Shown: positions 11,093 through 23,847, counted from the stretch's first letter. The stretch: DNA of 64,000 nucleotides from Argopecten irradians (GCF_041381155.1 NC_091144.1:15075544-15139543), one strand, 5' to 3'. Numbers and translations are program-made. Notes: generated from the sequence alone by a model not told the origin.

Positions 11093-12383
11093 GAACACCA
11101 ATACATATTGTCAAATAATTTTATAATGACTCCTTCAATTTACAAAGTTTATACCTTTAACGAATCTAGAATAGTTTGTGAAACACCTAAACCAGGAAAA
11201 GACAAGCAATATTAATTTTATATAGCTGAAAACATTGATTTGATTATCGGTGTTTTGTGCTGTCGCTTCGAGTGTAGCTATATCTGGTGTACCGATGATA
11301 GACGGTGAAGGTGCGTGAGGATGATTTTGAGAGGGAAACTATCTACGTACCCGGCCTACTATACCTTTTAGGCTAGTCCAGATACTGGTTTTAATCCGGC
11401 AAAATTGCAAAAGAATTTATTTTTAGTACAATCGAAAGAAAAATGTGTTTTGAATTATATGTAAAAAGTCCCAAAAGAATCTATAATGGGAAAGTTGTCA
11501 GATTGATTGTCAAAGTTTGCCTATTTTCGCTTATTTTACGTGTTGTGTATGGTCCTCCATATATGTGAAATGGTGAACTTCCGGTTACGACGACACGACA
11601 TGCCACTGTCTCTTGAAACGATTGTAATGCAACTAAACACTATAAATCACATCTTGATTATCATAGTAAGTCAGTATTAACTGTTTATATGTGCAATTAC
11701 GACAGCTATGACTTTAAAAGGTGATTATTACTCTATAGTGGAAACAATTTTTAAAAAATCGTCTGCTTCGACCGAGTGATGCCGCTTGAGCACTATCAAA
11801 ACAAAATAGATTAGGGCCTACTGACTTAGATATAGTAAGTTTGTTAAATTAAATCAGTGAATGGTAATAACGAAATCAAATCATACATTGATGAAATTGT
11901 GTCACGATATGTTTATTACTATGCGGTTTTGAAATGTAAACATTGAATAAAAAGTTGTTGGTCACAGCCATAGAAATATTGTATGGAAGCCTGTGGTTGC
12001 CGTTCCTTGCCGTTTTTAGGTTTTGCGTACTTTATTTGCAAGATCAAATAACACTTTTAAAGGACATTTATCGTTGTTTAAATATGTTCTGTTTTATTTT
12101 TATAAGATGTAATTTATAAATTTTATGTTTTGATTATTTTAATGTGTATAACATGTCTCGAATTTAAAAAGAAAACAACATTTTGGCTTAATCTTTCTGA
12201 CAGCACATATTTTTCCGTCATGTACACATACATGTAAGGTAAGGGATGTTCAGGGCACATATATGGGTTGTTGTAGTTCAGTAATAACATGCATAATAAA
12301 TTTGTGCTGTATTGTATTCGAGATTTTATTAATATCTCTTTGTTTTGTCACAAGACTCGCAAAATATTACTGCTTAGTAGAAA

Positions 12384-12433
12384 TGACGTCACTATAGAAT
12401 TACTTGACGTCACGAAAGATTTGCGTGACGTCA
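12384..12433. promoter_or_regulatory. CRE ladder, copy 3
   Basis: TGACGTCA at 12384, 12405 and 12426, again 21 bp apart, inside the 82-codon frame 12289-12537. Confidence 0.7.
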
Positions 12434-13846
12434 TGAATAGGAGATACATTAACATGACCAAAGAGTTGCCTCATGGCTGTTGTATCTTCACAACTCATTC
12501 TGACGTTATCTTCTTCAATAATCAGGTAGTTTTATAAGTTATATACACCAGGAAGTGAGTTTAAATTTACTTCAATTGATCCATTAAAACACTAATATAT
12601 GTAGGTATGCATATGTCTATGTATTGTCTAATATAAATGTATGGAATTTCTTTGTATTGAATTTCTTTTAATTAACGATTGGTTCGACATATTTTTATTC
12701 AATTTTCATTCTTAGCAAGTATTATATGTTTCTGTTTTGTATTTTCCTAACTGTATAGCTTATAAGGTTTGTGTTAAGTTAACACCGAATTTATCATCAA
12801 GTAATTCAAAATATCGGTTACTAAAAGATTTATCGTTTTTCTCATAATTATTTCAAACCTAAAATGTAAACAAAATAGCAAATGAACCCTTAAATGCTAA
12901 TACTTTACAAATTATTGGCATTAACACAAAGCTCAAAACTTCTAAAAACCGGGAAAATGAAAAATAAAACACATACACGCACACGAACAGAAAAATAAAA
13001 GTGCTTGCTTAACATTGAACGTAAATATGCTGGATTCCATCTTCACAGGAGTTTACGAGATTTTAGCGAATCGGAATTGCGCTTTCATAACCATTTATTA
13101 TATATATATGTATGTAGAGTTTGTGTTTTTTAAATATTAATTTCGAAAATTAATATACATGACGCATTCCAGTATTCAGGACAATGGAGCCGAGTTTGGG
13201 ACAATTACTTATAGTTAATTTTATCCTGAGCCATAGGATGGGAAATGATTGAAGAGTCGGCTTTTATGATCAAGATCGTGCATATCACAACCAGGGATAT
13301 AAAGAAAACAGGATATGTGCAAAATGTATGTTTTATTTAACAGAATATATATATATATATTAAATACCTTCCTATTTTCCACTATTCTCATTGGATAATA
13401 CATGGTCACGTGACGGTCAATATTCCTTTGTGAACTTCATTGCACAAACGCTGCATTTCAGGGTGCCGTTCTTTGACAAACGCTTTTCTTTTGATTACTA
13501 TGCACATTCGAAATTACGACATTTGTTGAAGAAACGACATATCTAAAATAAAAATTAAGGACCCCCTCGGTCATTATTTGAAATTCTACTCAACAAAGGT
13601 TCAAAAATGAAAAATAAGTTTTATTGCTGAATTCTGATTTTTTTAGAAATACTTTCAGTGTACATGTACGTCTGGTACTTTGTGGACTACTTGATAGTCA
13701 AGAATAAGTACGAACAGAAAAGTGATCATTAAGCCATCGGTAACAAAAAAAACCCACCAATCAGAGTGTTCATAGACCATTTTAGAGGTCTTAGGTCTAA
13801 GGATGTAGATCAAAACTCGGTAAAACTCATATTCTACATGGATATA

Positions 13847-14308
13847 TCATACGTAGTACAAGAAGGGGGAAAGTTCGCCGAGACAAAAAATCTGACCAAA
13901 TAGAGTATTAAAATAGTTCGCAGGATCAATATGTCTAGATGACTGATCAGGTGGGATGTAACATACACATACCAATAGTTTATCTTTAGTTTGTTTATTG
14001 CAAAAAGTTACCCACAGTATACCTTCTGTAGATTCGTCTGTTATTTCAATGGTATAAAATTGAGACAATACTTCCTTGTATAGGACGCCGATACCGCCTG
14101 ATCCACGTTTGGCATTATGATGAAGATTTTGTCTATTTTGTCCTATAAAATTATATCCCTCAACGTATATCTTGTCACGGAGAAAAGTTTCAGAGACACC
14201 TATGATATCACAGTCTCTTAGTTTAAGGACAGACTCACGAAACGTTTTATTGTCAATATCACGTGTGGACCATCCGCCTACGTTCCAAAAACAAACTCGG
14301 AGTGAATC
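13847..14308 (-). CDS. Truncated LINE endonuclease domain, copy 4
   Basis: Same 153-codon EEP half-domain as copy 1, directly after the ORF1 TAG and in the same frame. No catalytic C-terminal half. Confidence 0.7.
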   Translation of the reverse strand, partial: DSLRVCFWNVGGWSTRDIDNKTFRESVLKLRDCDIIGVSETFLRDKIYVEGYNFIGQNRQNLHHNAKRGSGGIGVLYKEVLSQFYTIEITDESTEGILWVTFCNKQTKDKLLVCVCYIPPDQSSRHIDPANYFNTLFGQIFCLGELSPFLYYV

Positions 14309-15318
14309 CTATTGTGTGTACCTCGGTACTCCCCGCTTGCTATATGTATATGTGTCTGATTGACTTGCTGACTCGTACCTGTCTTGTTTGCGCGTTTGTC
14401 CGTGTTTGTTGTGACGCGAGTATTTGTCATACACGTGCTGTTCGTGTTGTGTATAGCCCTTGGCGCCACGGCCTCGATATTCAGACCTATCACTACGGCG
14501 TGTTTCATCACGTGGTCGGTCTTTATGCCCAATGGAACAACGGCTTGCAGATGACGTGCTGTATTCATAAGCTGATTGGTTGTCGTAGTCACTTGACCTA
14601 AAACCGTGGTATTTACTATGACCTTGTTTGGGGTTGTTTACGTTACTTTGTGTACGGTGATTACTACGGGCTGCTGTAGCGTAATTTCTGGCTGAACTCA
14701 CGCTTCTGTCAAATCGATGCCGTGTAGAGAACTCTTTTCTCACAATACGTCCTCCTTTTACATGGTAGTAGTTTTCCTTGCCTATTTCGCGTAATAGAAC
14801 ACGTGCATTGGCTTCAGTTATACGCTCAGAAATTGTTTTTTTTCCTTTTCAATGAATACGTCACTGAACCGCACTGATGAACCGAGCGTAGCCTTTGTAT
14901 CGAGGACATATTGTCTCTCATCTTCACTACCCAGAGTGGATAAGATGATACCCGGTTTGTTTTGGAAACTAGGTTTACGTTCCGCGGAAATAACATTTAC
15001 ATTTGACAGTTTTAACTCATGCAACAGTGCCTCTACCTTTGATTTAGTCACGGACGCGTCACAAGCCTCACCAGGCGTTGTCGCTAAATTTCTTATGACG
15101 ATATTGGGCTTCTCAGTTGGGATTGGTGTCTGTGTATAAACCGAATCAAACCGCGATTTTAAGGAAACACTGAGTCCACGAAGTTTGCGGTCGAATTCTG
15201 CCCTCACATTACATATTGCTAATGTACAATAAAGGTCATCCAAGCCGAAGATTTGCAATAAAATGAAATTATTTTCAGATTTCATCATCTCGCCGAAAGT
15301 ACACGCCATGAACACCAT
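14309..15318 (-). pseudogene. LINE ORF1, copy 4 (frameshifted)
   Basis: Starts at the ATG at 15316-15318 as in copy 1, and is broken at the same T-run as copy 3, here 8 T long (near 14836). The C-terminal low-complexity part is intact in another frame and ends at the same TAG (14309-14311). Confidence 0.75.
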
Positions 15319-15587
15319 ACATATTGTCAAATAATTTTATAATGACTCCTTCAATTTACAAAGTTTATACCTTTAACGAATCTAGAATAGTTTGTGAAAC
15401 ACCTAAACCAGGAAAAGACAAGCAATATTAATTTTATATAGCTGAAAACATTGATTTGATTATCGGTGTTTTGTGCTGTCGCTTCGAGTGTAGCTATATC
15501 TGTTGTACCGATGATAGACGGTGAAGGTGCGTGAGGATGATTTTGAGAGGGAAACTATCTACGTACCCGGCCTACTATACCTTTTAA

Positions 15588-16856
15588 TGGAAAGATGAAT
15601 ATTTTTAATCAACCTGTCTTTTTGTCCGAGTTTAAGAAGCCTGCAGTGGATACAATGGTTCCTTCTTTGCTTTCGTACACCGAAGGTTTAAATTACATAA
15701 AATCTAAGTTTGGGCCAGCGTTCGCATCGACTTCCTGTGTGGACATAATATCACTGTCTTTACCTCTGACCACGTGCTATTAACAAGTGTTTGCTTAAGG
15801 TGATCGGGGTCAGTGGTCAGCTGTACCTTACCAATGTCCACTTGTTTTCACTTTATCACTAGACAGATATCAGTCTAAACCTTGTAAACTACGAGGTGTT
15901 GTTATTCAGCTATCTTAATACTTCCATTAGATAAGACAGTACCAAAAATGCCAGGCCGGACACATTCTTCGGTTTAATGGGAAACTAGCTGTCTATACCT
16001 CGATCAATACACAAACAAAGTGTATATGTTTAATTTCAAAAGAGGTTTATGGGACATGTTTTAATCAGTTAAATTTGATAAGGTACAACTATTTATGTTC
16101 TTTCTCCATTATTGAGTCTCCGTTCGAACACTTTGTTTTATATTTGTCTTTATCAAATTGAATATAAGGTATGTTTTACTAAAATGTTGCAATTTGTGGT
16201 TTTGAATTAAAATAAATTACCAATATGACACAAGGAGAAAGTCAAAATGCTTAGCTTGCATTTAAATCATACTTTAAAATTGAGTGTTCTTTTAAATGAG
16301 TCCACAAGTAGTATATCTTGATGTAAATACATTTCCAAGTTGGCGTATTTATACCTAAGACGACAAAGTGCCACATACCATGCGATCATTGGCAATCGTA
16401 TCATGTTTGGAATTGTTGGTAATGTGTTTCTGGCTTTATTGATACAATCCAAGGATGGTAGTAATTATAATCGGTGGCTTTGCTTGTCACGTTGATGTTG
16501 CTGGGATTCAACACTGTTATAAGTAAATAATTTGTTCACTTTGATTGGTGGGCCAAAATGGTGTACGTGCATGTGTTGATTATAATGCTTCCGTCACAAC
16601 CACTTCCGATTAGGCTTAGGATGTACTCCCGGCATGATTTTGAGCCATTTTAGCCCGGTTCCCGGCCGGACACCAGACATGGCCGGCCGGTGTCCGGGGC
16701 TCTCAAGCAGCATCGGGAAGGTGTACGAAAAGTTTTAACTCGAAGTTAAAATCTCTCCGGTGTCCCGTAGATTTCCATAACCGTACACATATCCTTCACA
16801 CATCATTTATGTATTGTCCGATATCCGGTGGGGAATCGAATGGCAATCACACCGCC
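15588..16856. other. Unassigned DNA between array and LINE
   Basis: No convincing gene. A 62-codon frame at 15595-15783 (plus) starts right at the array edge but resembles nothing I know. The only structure is a GC-rich inverted repeat: CCGGACACC at 16666-16674 faces GGTGTCCGG at 16689-16697, in an otherwise AT-rich setting. Confidence 0.5.
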
Positions 16857-19096
16857 CGACATTCGGCCGGACCTGGTCCAACTATCGTTCATTATTGGCA
16901 AAAGCGACCATGTGGGTATCATATTTAAAATGATAACAATAACATCAATGTGAGGAAGCTAAATTTCTAGAGAGGAGACTATGAAGCTATCAAGGAAGAT
17001 TTGTATACCATTGACTGTGACTTCCTAAACAATATAGATGGTATTGGGAATCCTGGACGTACTTCTCTGAACATCTCCAAACCATTATAGAAAAAACATA
17101 TACCAGTGAGTAGGGTACAACACTCCAGTCGACCATACAATCCTGAAATTGACAAGGAAGCTCGTGCAGCGATAGCATTGAAAAGACGAAAATGGTACAA
17201 ATACCTTAATAGCAAATTCCAAAGCTACCAAGCAGCCCGTAACAATGCAACAAAAATCATTAGAAAATCAAAATATAAGTATGAAGAGGATTTATCTCTG
17301 AAAATCAAAACAAATCCGAAACATTTTTGGTCCGGAGTCCGCTCAAAAACCAGAACTAAATCAACAATAGAGGGTATCGAAGCAGGAAACGGAATTATTA
17401 CAACAAATAACGAAGAAACTGCGAATGTCCTGAACACTTTCTCTGCCAGTGTCTTTGTTAATGACGAGGATCTACCATTGCCAGTGTTTATTCCAAGACA
17501 AGTCAACAGCCTACTGACGGATATCTACATAAGCGAAGAAACTGTCCTCAAAGCAATTAAAAGAATTAACCCCAATAAATCCCCAGGACCTGATGATCTA
17601 TACCCCAAATTCATATGTGAAACTGCTGATGTAATCAAAAACCTCTATCCATAATTTACAGGAAAACACTCGATGAATCAACATTACCAAAAGACTGGAA
17701 CAATGCAATAGTTACACCAATTTTCAAAAAAGGAGCAAAAAACAGAAGCCAATAATTACAGGCCCATTATATCCTAACCTCAGTACCATAAAAAATTATG
17801 CAATGTATAATCAGAGATAATCTTCTTGAGCATATGGACAACAATAATCTCTTTACTCCACACCAGCACGGATTTAGGCCAGGAAGATCTTGCATTACAC
17901 AATTATTAGAAACACTTGAAGATTGGTATAGTTGACTAGACTCCGGAAGTAACATCGACGTGATATATCTAGACTTCAGTAAAGCTTTTGACAAGGTTTC
18001 AAACAGATTTCTTATCCACAACTTGAGAAGCTACAGTATTGGAGGAACAGTTCTAAGTTGGAAAAATACATTCTTGGCCAACAACGTTCAAAGTGTCACC
18101 GTTAATGGTCAACTATCAACAGAACTACAAGTCACCGGTGGCGTACCACAAGGGAGTGTGCTGGGGCCAATCCTATTCCTAATTTACGTTAACGATATGC
18201 AAGATATGCTGGACTGCACAATAAAGCTATTTGAAGATGATACCAAACTATCAGCAAAAATCACATCTGATGAAGACCGTTCTAAGCTGCAAGAAAATAT
18301 CAACAAAATGTGTGATTGGACGTCGACATGGTGAATGAGCCTAAACACGGACAAATGTATTTTTTTTGGAAATTGGAAATAATCTGGGAAACCAAAATTA
18401 CACCATTACAACACAAGGCAATACTACTACTATCTCACGAGTAATCATGGAAAAAGATCTTGGAGTCACTATAGACAACCAACTCAAATTCACAGCACAA
18501 TGTAATGCAAAAGCGAATAGGATGTTGGGAATAGTGTTCCGCATCTTCATCTATATGAGTCCGACCATGTTCATTACTCTATACAAAACTTTTATTCGTC
18601 CCCATTTGAAATACGCAACCACTACTTGGTCACCAATATTGACACGTGATAAAATCACACTGGAAAACGTACAACGAAGAACAACAAAAAGGATACCATC
18701 AATTCAAAACTTAACGTATACAGAGCGCATCAAGAAACTCGGGCTACCAAGTTTAGAATATAGACGAAACAGGGCAGATGTGATTAAAGTCTTCAAGATT
18801 TTAAACAAAATAGACTTTCTGGATCAAACAACTATGTTCAGAGAACTAACTGGTATAGCAACAAAAGGACACTCGAAAAAACTCTTCAAAAAATGATTTA
18901 GGCTAAACTCAACTGGACAAATTGTGGGCCAACCACCAAACCAAATTTCGACCATCGTTCTACTAGTGAGTTAGTCAACTAAACTGTGTAGTGGTAGTAT
19001 GAACTGTTAAACAACCACTAACATTTTAAATGGGGAGTTTGTTAACACCCAATAGGGTCACCATGACGTATATGTACAAAATCAATACTACATGAA
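16857..19096 (+). mobile_element. Decayed LINE (CR1/jockey-like) with reverse transcriptase
   Basis: Plus-strand remains of a non-LTR ORF2. The end of the endonuclease is visible near 16900 (IGKSDHV), then a GDYEAIKEDL linker near 16975, then three main open stretches: 17106-17654, 17960-18334 and 18366-18896. Reverse transcriptase landmarks are NPNKSPGPDD, WNNAIVTPIFKKG, HGFRPGRSC, YLDFSKAFDKV, GVPQGSVLGP and, at 18230-18241, FEDD in place of the usual F/Y-A-D-D. The thumb and C-terminal part (TLYKTFIRPHLKYA, LGLPSLEYRR) follow. At least four frameshifts and several stops show it is dead. The 5' end is missing; the 3' UTR seems to run to about 19096, where a MITE sits. Confidence 0.9.
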
Positions 19097-19100
19097 TTAA

Positions 19101-19498
19101 AGGCCCACTACCTTTCCGGAGGAAAATTTAAAGGTTTCTTAAAACATTAATAACAAAAGGAAATATATATCAATGGCTTAAGATGAGGTTACAACACCAA
19201 ACATATGCAAGATTTCCTGTCTTATGTACGATAACAGTAGAGATTCATTTCGCTGTTTTGCCGTCTGGCGCAGTGATAGTCAACTACCGCGCGGCATTTA
19301 GGACGACGGCGGGAAACATAAAACGACCCGCGTTATGAAAATTAACATTTTATTTATTCTAATTAAACAGTTCTGAAGGTGATGATAAGAGTGCTTGTAA
19401 ACGTATAGTTAATAACTTCTGCGACTCTACAAAATTCTTGATCTCGTTTTACATTCCTATTTTAAAATTAAAAGCCGTTTCGGAAAGGTAGTGGCCCT
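19101..19498 (+). mobile_element. MITE family A, copy 1 (TTAA target)
   Basis: A 398-bp element flanked by TTAA at 19097-19100 and 19499-19502. Ends are inverted: AGGCCCACTACCTTTCC on the left and the complement of AGGGCCACTACCTTTCC on the right. No coding capacity. Internally homologous, in reverse orientation, to 35350-35660. It abuts the 3' end of the LINE. Confidence 0.85.
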
Positions 19499-19502
19499 TT
19501 AA

Positions 19503-20819
19503 AGAACGATTACCAAGTGTCAAATAAAGACACCTTTTAACGCAACCGGAAGTTTTAAACAAATAGTACGCGCATGTATAGTACTATACCAGTTGAAGAA
19601 AGTATCAACTCTCGGGTGGCGCCTGGCCTTATGCTTATAAGGCCAGTTTGGCGTTATTTTCGCTCACCTTCGCTAAAAATTTTCAAGAATTTAAAATCAT
19701 ATTTCCTTATAAAATAAATCTATTAAAATAAACTCAATATTCACTTTGGAAACAGACTCCATACGATTACGGCGTTCATAATGTGCAACTAAATTCTTTA
19801 ATAATATTCAATTGTATTCTTTAATAATGTTCAACTGCTTTAATATAGTCTTTCATTATACATTTTTGTAGTCTAGTCACCCTACGTTTAGTCTCAAAGT
19901 AATTACTACAGAAACAATTCAAGCTAAAATGTATCAATTATAACAACATAAAGCACATAATGAAAATCGACAAAAATAGGAACTGGGGGAAAATTGAAAA
20001 CTTTGATTTGAAATTTGTTGATTTACGCATATAGATTATATAGGGAGTAGAGAACGAATACGTCTTGTATATAAGACAAATACGATATCTATAAATACTA
20101 CATATATGTTAATGTAGTAAATGAACAAAAACCTGTAAGTGTTATAAAATATACATGTTATAAAGGTAAATGATTGAACAAGAAGGTATTTTGCAATATG
20201 AATTACAAAATTAATAAGAGATATGAGTCTAAGTTTATCATGTTAACTTTACTACATTCAATCAAAAAATACATGCGATATCTGCTTTATTACCGTTAAA
20301 CACGCATAAACAAAAAAATTATATACTAAAATGAACTTTCCATCCATATTATATACAATCACTAGTTTCTCAAAATCTAACAGTCTCTACAAAGAAAATT
20401 GAATTGGCTATCAACCAACACAGAAGACGACCTAAATCGGTTACTCCCCCCCCCCCCCCACACACACACACACCACCCAACCCACCACATACACACACTC
20501 GCCCCAAAATTGCTGTGTTAGACTGTACCAATAATAGGCAATCGGGGAAAGCGATTACGATGACATGCAATAGAAACAAAGGAAAACAGAACTGATCTGA
20601 AAACCGTCCTCTACGACACTTCTCGAAGTTATTGCTGATTTGGATTGAATAAACAGAAAATTGAGAGAGAGAGATGAAAAGCGTAAAAAGTTCATCTGGA
20701 AAACCGATACATAATCATAGATACATGTATATGTAATTTATTTTTGTCTAGCAGGTCTTTAATTTTCTCGGTGCAGATACATTGTCTCCAAATAAAATTA
20801 TTTTCATCATGTAAATGTG
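19503..20819. other. Gene-free stretch with small hairpin and C/CA microsatellite
   Basis: No gene seen. TGGCCTTAT and its complement ATAAGGCCA face each other near 19626-19648 with a 4-nt loop. A run of C followed by CA-rich sequence lies at 20448-20500; it generates overlapping spurious frames on both strands. Confidence 0.5.
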
Positions 20820-20901
20820 TTGTTTGCCTTTTGGATCTTCAAATACGCTGGATCTATTCGATTGCGAAGATGGCATAGGGAAGAGCATTACAAAAGTTCA
20901 G
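20820..20901 (+). other. Possible untranslated first exon (start approximate)
   Basis: The stretch ends in CAG followed by a consensus splice donor GTAAGT at 20902-20907. It contains no long frame. If joined to the acceptor at 23325 it would be a 5' UTR exon of the small membrane-protein gene. The pairing is an inference and the start is arbitrary. Confidence 0.3.
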
Positions 20902-23325
20902 GTAAGTTCATTAAGTTTTTTTCATATCTTATTTAATGCTATTCTATGGAAAATATAACGATTTTGTATTATAATGTAAATGCAATTATACAATTATTGT
21001 GTAATTGCTTATCTCAAAAATGAAATAATGATACCCGTGATAGATTACTTATTACCTGATATAGAATTCGATATTTTGATGTCCTATTTTATTGACAATG
21101 TTTATTACATTGGTTATTTTAGTTTCCCTGATAATGAGAATATTTAGGTTGTATCTTATCATATCGTCAGTATTCATCGATTTTCTTCATCCTCACACTC
21201 AATAAAATATCTAGTGTCAAAACAGTCATAAAACCCTCCCGCGCCTTTCGCTGCGCTTTAAATGGTTTGCTAACCATTTCATATATGACCTAAATATTTT
21301 ATCAGTGTGTCTAGATAATACCAAAAACACTTTATAGAAACCTTCACTCACGTAGTATTTTATGGTATAACCATTTTATTAGACATCACGCCCCGTATCA
21401 CCCCGCTGGTTTAGATATAAGTCAGAGGGCCGAATGCCCGAGAGATGATATTACATGTCCCGATGGCTGATTAGGAGTGTGATATCTGAGTGGTCATGTC
21501 ATCAACTATTTATAAGCATGTTTTATCTAAAATAAGCGACATATTAACATCATCATTGTTTCTATATTTGCATTAAAATTACAAGTCAAATAATTAACTT
21601 ATATTAAAAAATAAAAACGTGTTTTTGTTAATTTTAAATGTAGATTGTTATAGAAATTTACAAATATCTTAAATTTGTGTTAATTTCATATGATAGTTTA
21701 TGAAATCCGTCTGGAAGTTTAAATTTTTACAAACCATATGGTTCGAAAAAAAATCTCCTTAAGAATTGTCTTATAACGTTTTTCCTCGCATAATGTATAT
21801 AATTATATAATCTTTCATTTGTTTCATATCATAGATATGTGTGTCCTTGAAAGTTGAATTCAAGGCTAGTCACTGCAGTGTCCAGTATGTGAAGCACATG
21901 TACGGTGTACAGCTTGTTGACCTGGGATTAACCTTCAGTGATACCCGTGAGATAAACCTTGTTTGCAAATAGTATTACGGTACTTAGGCGATAGCCGAAC
22001 AGACAAACTTGACTAGTTTTTATGTTATTAACTAGATCTTCATCAGATGGTAAACAATAATGACGAAAAGGTATGTATTGTTTACATTATTATTAACAGT
22101 GATCAACACTCCAACACTTGATTCGCCATTTATATCATACCGTTTGCACGTAATGTCAGTCAAAATATCATGTTGCCAAATCGTTCTGCATGTTCATCAA
22201 CATTTTCCAAAACTTTCTTATTCCTTTTTTATTTTTATTTTCTTAGATTTCGTAAATGTTAAGTCAAAATGCTATTGGAGCGTGATTGATAGATAAAACT
22301 TTCTTTCACACGAGATTTTTCTCCGAATCGCTTCAAATTGTGTCTTGAAGATGTTTAAACTATTTCGGGTAAGCAGGGTATGACCTTATCAGTGGCTTTT
22401 CAAGGCAACAACTAGAAAACCGCTTCAACTGATCAAATCGTTCATATTGCTGTTCTGGGCATCTGTAGTCTGCTGTCTACACTCACGTTATGTAGAGTAA
22501 GGTATAGAGGTCTGGAAATGATCACCAAGTTTGTACATTAATGTTGATATTTTTCCAATCAAAGGTACTGTTACTATATTGTCTGTGTTGTACGGGTTAA
22601 AAGCCGCTGTATCAAGTAGCATTGAGGGTCGCCACTCGGTCGCCACTCGTTACCATCCCATGTTTCGTTATCGCAAAATATCTCCTTCCATGTTGTTCTG
22701 GTAGAATGCGAACTGACAATTGTGTCTACCTATTTCCCTTGATATTTTTGGTGAGCATATCCCCTTTATCCCATACGATAGCGTTGAATGACTTTTGACA
22801 ATCTGTCGGCGTACGATAAGATTGTTCAAACTGGAGTCTGGAAGACTGTTGGTTTTTCAGTGTTGCATTGCTTCTACTCTCTTAATGTCTTCATAACCAA
22901 ACTAGTCGTGTGCCTATCCCCTTGTTGATTTGTCTCTCATTATCCCAATTTATCGATGTTATCAAGTTCATTTATTTATCCAACTCAAAACTTACTAATA
23001 ACGTCCACATCTAGGTAAATCCTATAAGCTATAAAAGCATCAGAATCGCGTCGGTTAAGGTTTTTACTCGAAATGATAAAAAAAAAATCCACGTTGGGGG
23101 ATCGATGTAGTTTTCATTTATTACTGAATTCTTTTACTACCTGTAGCCAAAGACGCAGCTGATACTTATATATCCTTGATGTAACAAAAGGTGATCGTAC
23201 CCTTCATCGTATAATCGATACGGAACTTATTACATCAGAAAGGTGACTCGACATTTGTTGAATTTGAATGTGATTTTTCCAAAACTCATGCAAATTCATG
23301 ACATTTTTCTTTTTATTTCACACAG
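20902..23325 (+). other. Candidate intron, otherwise gene-free
   Basis: AT-rich DNA bounded by a GTAAGT donor and by a pyrimidine-rich acceptor ending in CACACAG at 23325. A small palindrome (AAATGGTT and AACCATTT) lies near 21260. No coding frame stands out. Confidence 0.3.
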
Positions 23326-23459
23326 AACAAACAGAGACTTGTGACAAAAACAACCTCATGAATGTCATTTTTACGCCAATGAAGGAATGATCTGCTCAAC
23401 GGAAATCAACAGATAATGCCTGTTGGGCTATGTGATAATCCAACTCTCCTGACATTACC

Positions 23460-23813
23460 ATGTTTTCGACAGTAACATTCGTGTTAGTGTCCAGTACGAT
23501 TACTCTATCACTGTTCGCATTCATCCCCATTTGTGCTGCCATGATGTGTATAATGACCATGGCTACCCTGACAGTGACTTCGGTCCTCGTTTTTGCCGCC
23601 AGTGTATTCCTCCGCGACACTTCACTTTGGAGACTGATTAGCTTTCCGGATATTACTCCGCTCATTACAGTGTTTGGAAAGTTGAGTATCATGTCTGTGT
23701 CTCAGATCAGAAAACAGTTTTGGGTTATGATCAGCCATGAAAATATGACAGACCGTCTCAATGTACTGTTCAACTTCATATACCATGTTTTATCTTCCAT
23801 TCTACCACAATAG
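23460..23813 (+). CDS. Small multi-pass membrane protein, 117 aa
   Basis: Complete frame in one candidate exon: the acceptor at 23325 lies 134 bp upstream, the ATG is at 23460, the stop ends at 23813, and AATAAA follows at 23842-23847. The protein opens with two closely spaced hydrophobic segments (about residues 4-25 and 27-50), then RDTSLWRL, an amphipathic middle, one N-glycosylation sequon (NMT) and a hydrophobic tail. No signal peptide cleavage site is obvious; a hairpin-like membrane insertion is possible. I do not recognise the family. Splice acceptor, length and polyadenylation signal together suggest a real gene, but a chance frame is not excluded. Confidence 0.45.
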   Translation: MFSTVTFVLVSSTITLSLFAFIPICAAMMCIMTMATLTVTSVLVFAASVFLRDTSLWRLISFPDITPLITVFGKLSIMSVSQIRKQFWVMISHENMTDRLNVLFNFIYHVLSSILPQ

Positions 23814-23841
23814 TCAGTGTTATTCAACTCTCAGGGTATCA

Positions 23842-23847
23842 AATAAA
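23842..23847 (+). terminator. Poly(A) signal AATAAA after the 117-aa frame
   Basis: Canonical hexamer about 30 bp after the stop codon of the small membrane-protein frame. Confidence 0.45.

Larger units (their letters stand above)
8926..13141. repeat. Macrosatellite copy 3
   Basis: 4216 bp, nearly identical to copy 1. Differences are scattered single substitutions, a TA-run length change and homopolymer indels, including one in ORF1. No gene is seen in 11102-12288 or 12538-13141. Confidence 0.93.
1..15587. repeat. Tandem macrosatellite of a ~4.2 kb unit, 3.6 copies
   Basis: The same landmark (TTCGAAAATTAATATACATG) recurs at 1, 4209, 8926 and 13142, so the periods are 4208, 4717 and 4216 bp. 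All copies are head to tail. Copies 1, 3 and 4 are nearly identical apart from small indels. The last copy stops at about 15587, where copy 1 continues from about 2440 and the sequence changes to unrelated DNA. The array probably continues left of the window. The coding content is the 5' half of a LINE on the minus strand. Copy number cannot be trusted without spanning reads, because arrays this homogeneous are easily collapsed or expanded in assembly. Confidence 0.95.
13142..15587. repeat. Macrosatellite copy 4 (partial, right end of array)
   Basis: Matches copy 1 positions 1 to about 2440, so it lacks the CRE ladder. Homology ends abruptly after CCTACTATACCTTTTA, giving a sharp array boundary at about 15587. 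Confidence 0.93.

Noticed and set aside
1..15587. Array considered as rDNA, histone or other functional gene cluster, or CRISPR
   Set aside because: The 4.2 kb unit has no rRNA or histone sequence, and the repeat scale and content exclude CRISPR.
20370..20595. Overlapping glycine-rich and proline/threonine-rich frames
   Set aside because: Produced by the C and CA microsatellite.
23396..23692. 98-codon minus frame opposite the 117-residue frame
   Set aside because: The plus frame has an ATG, an upstream acceptor and a poly(A) signal; the minus frame has none.
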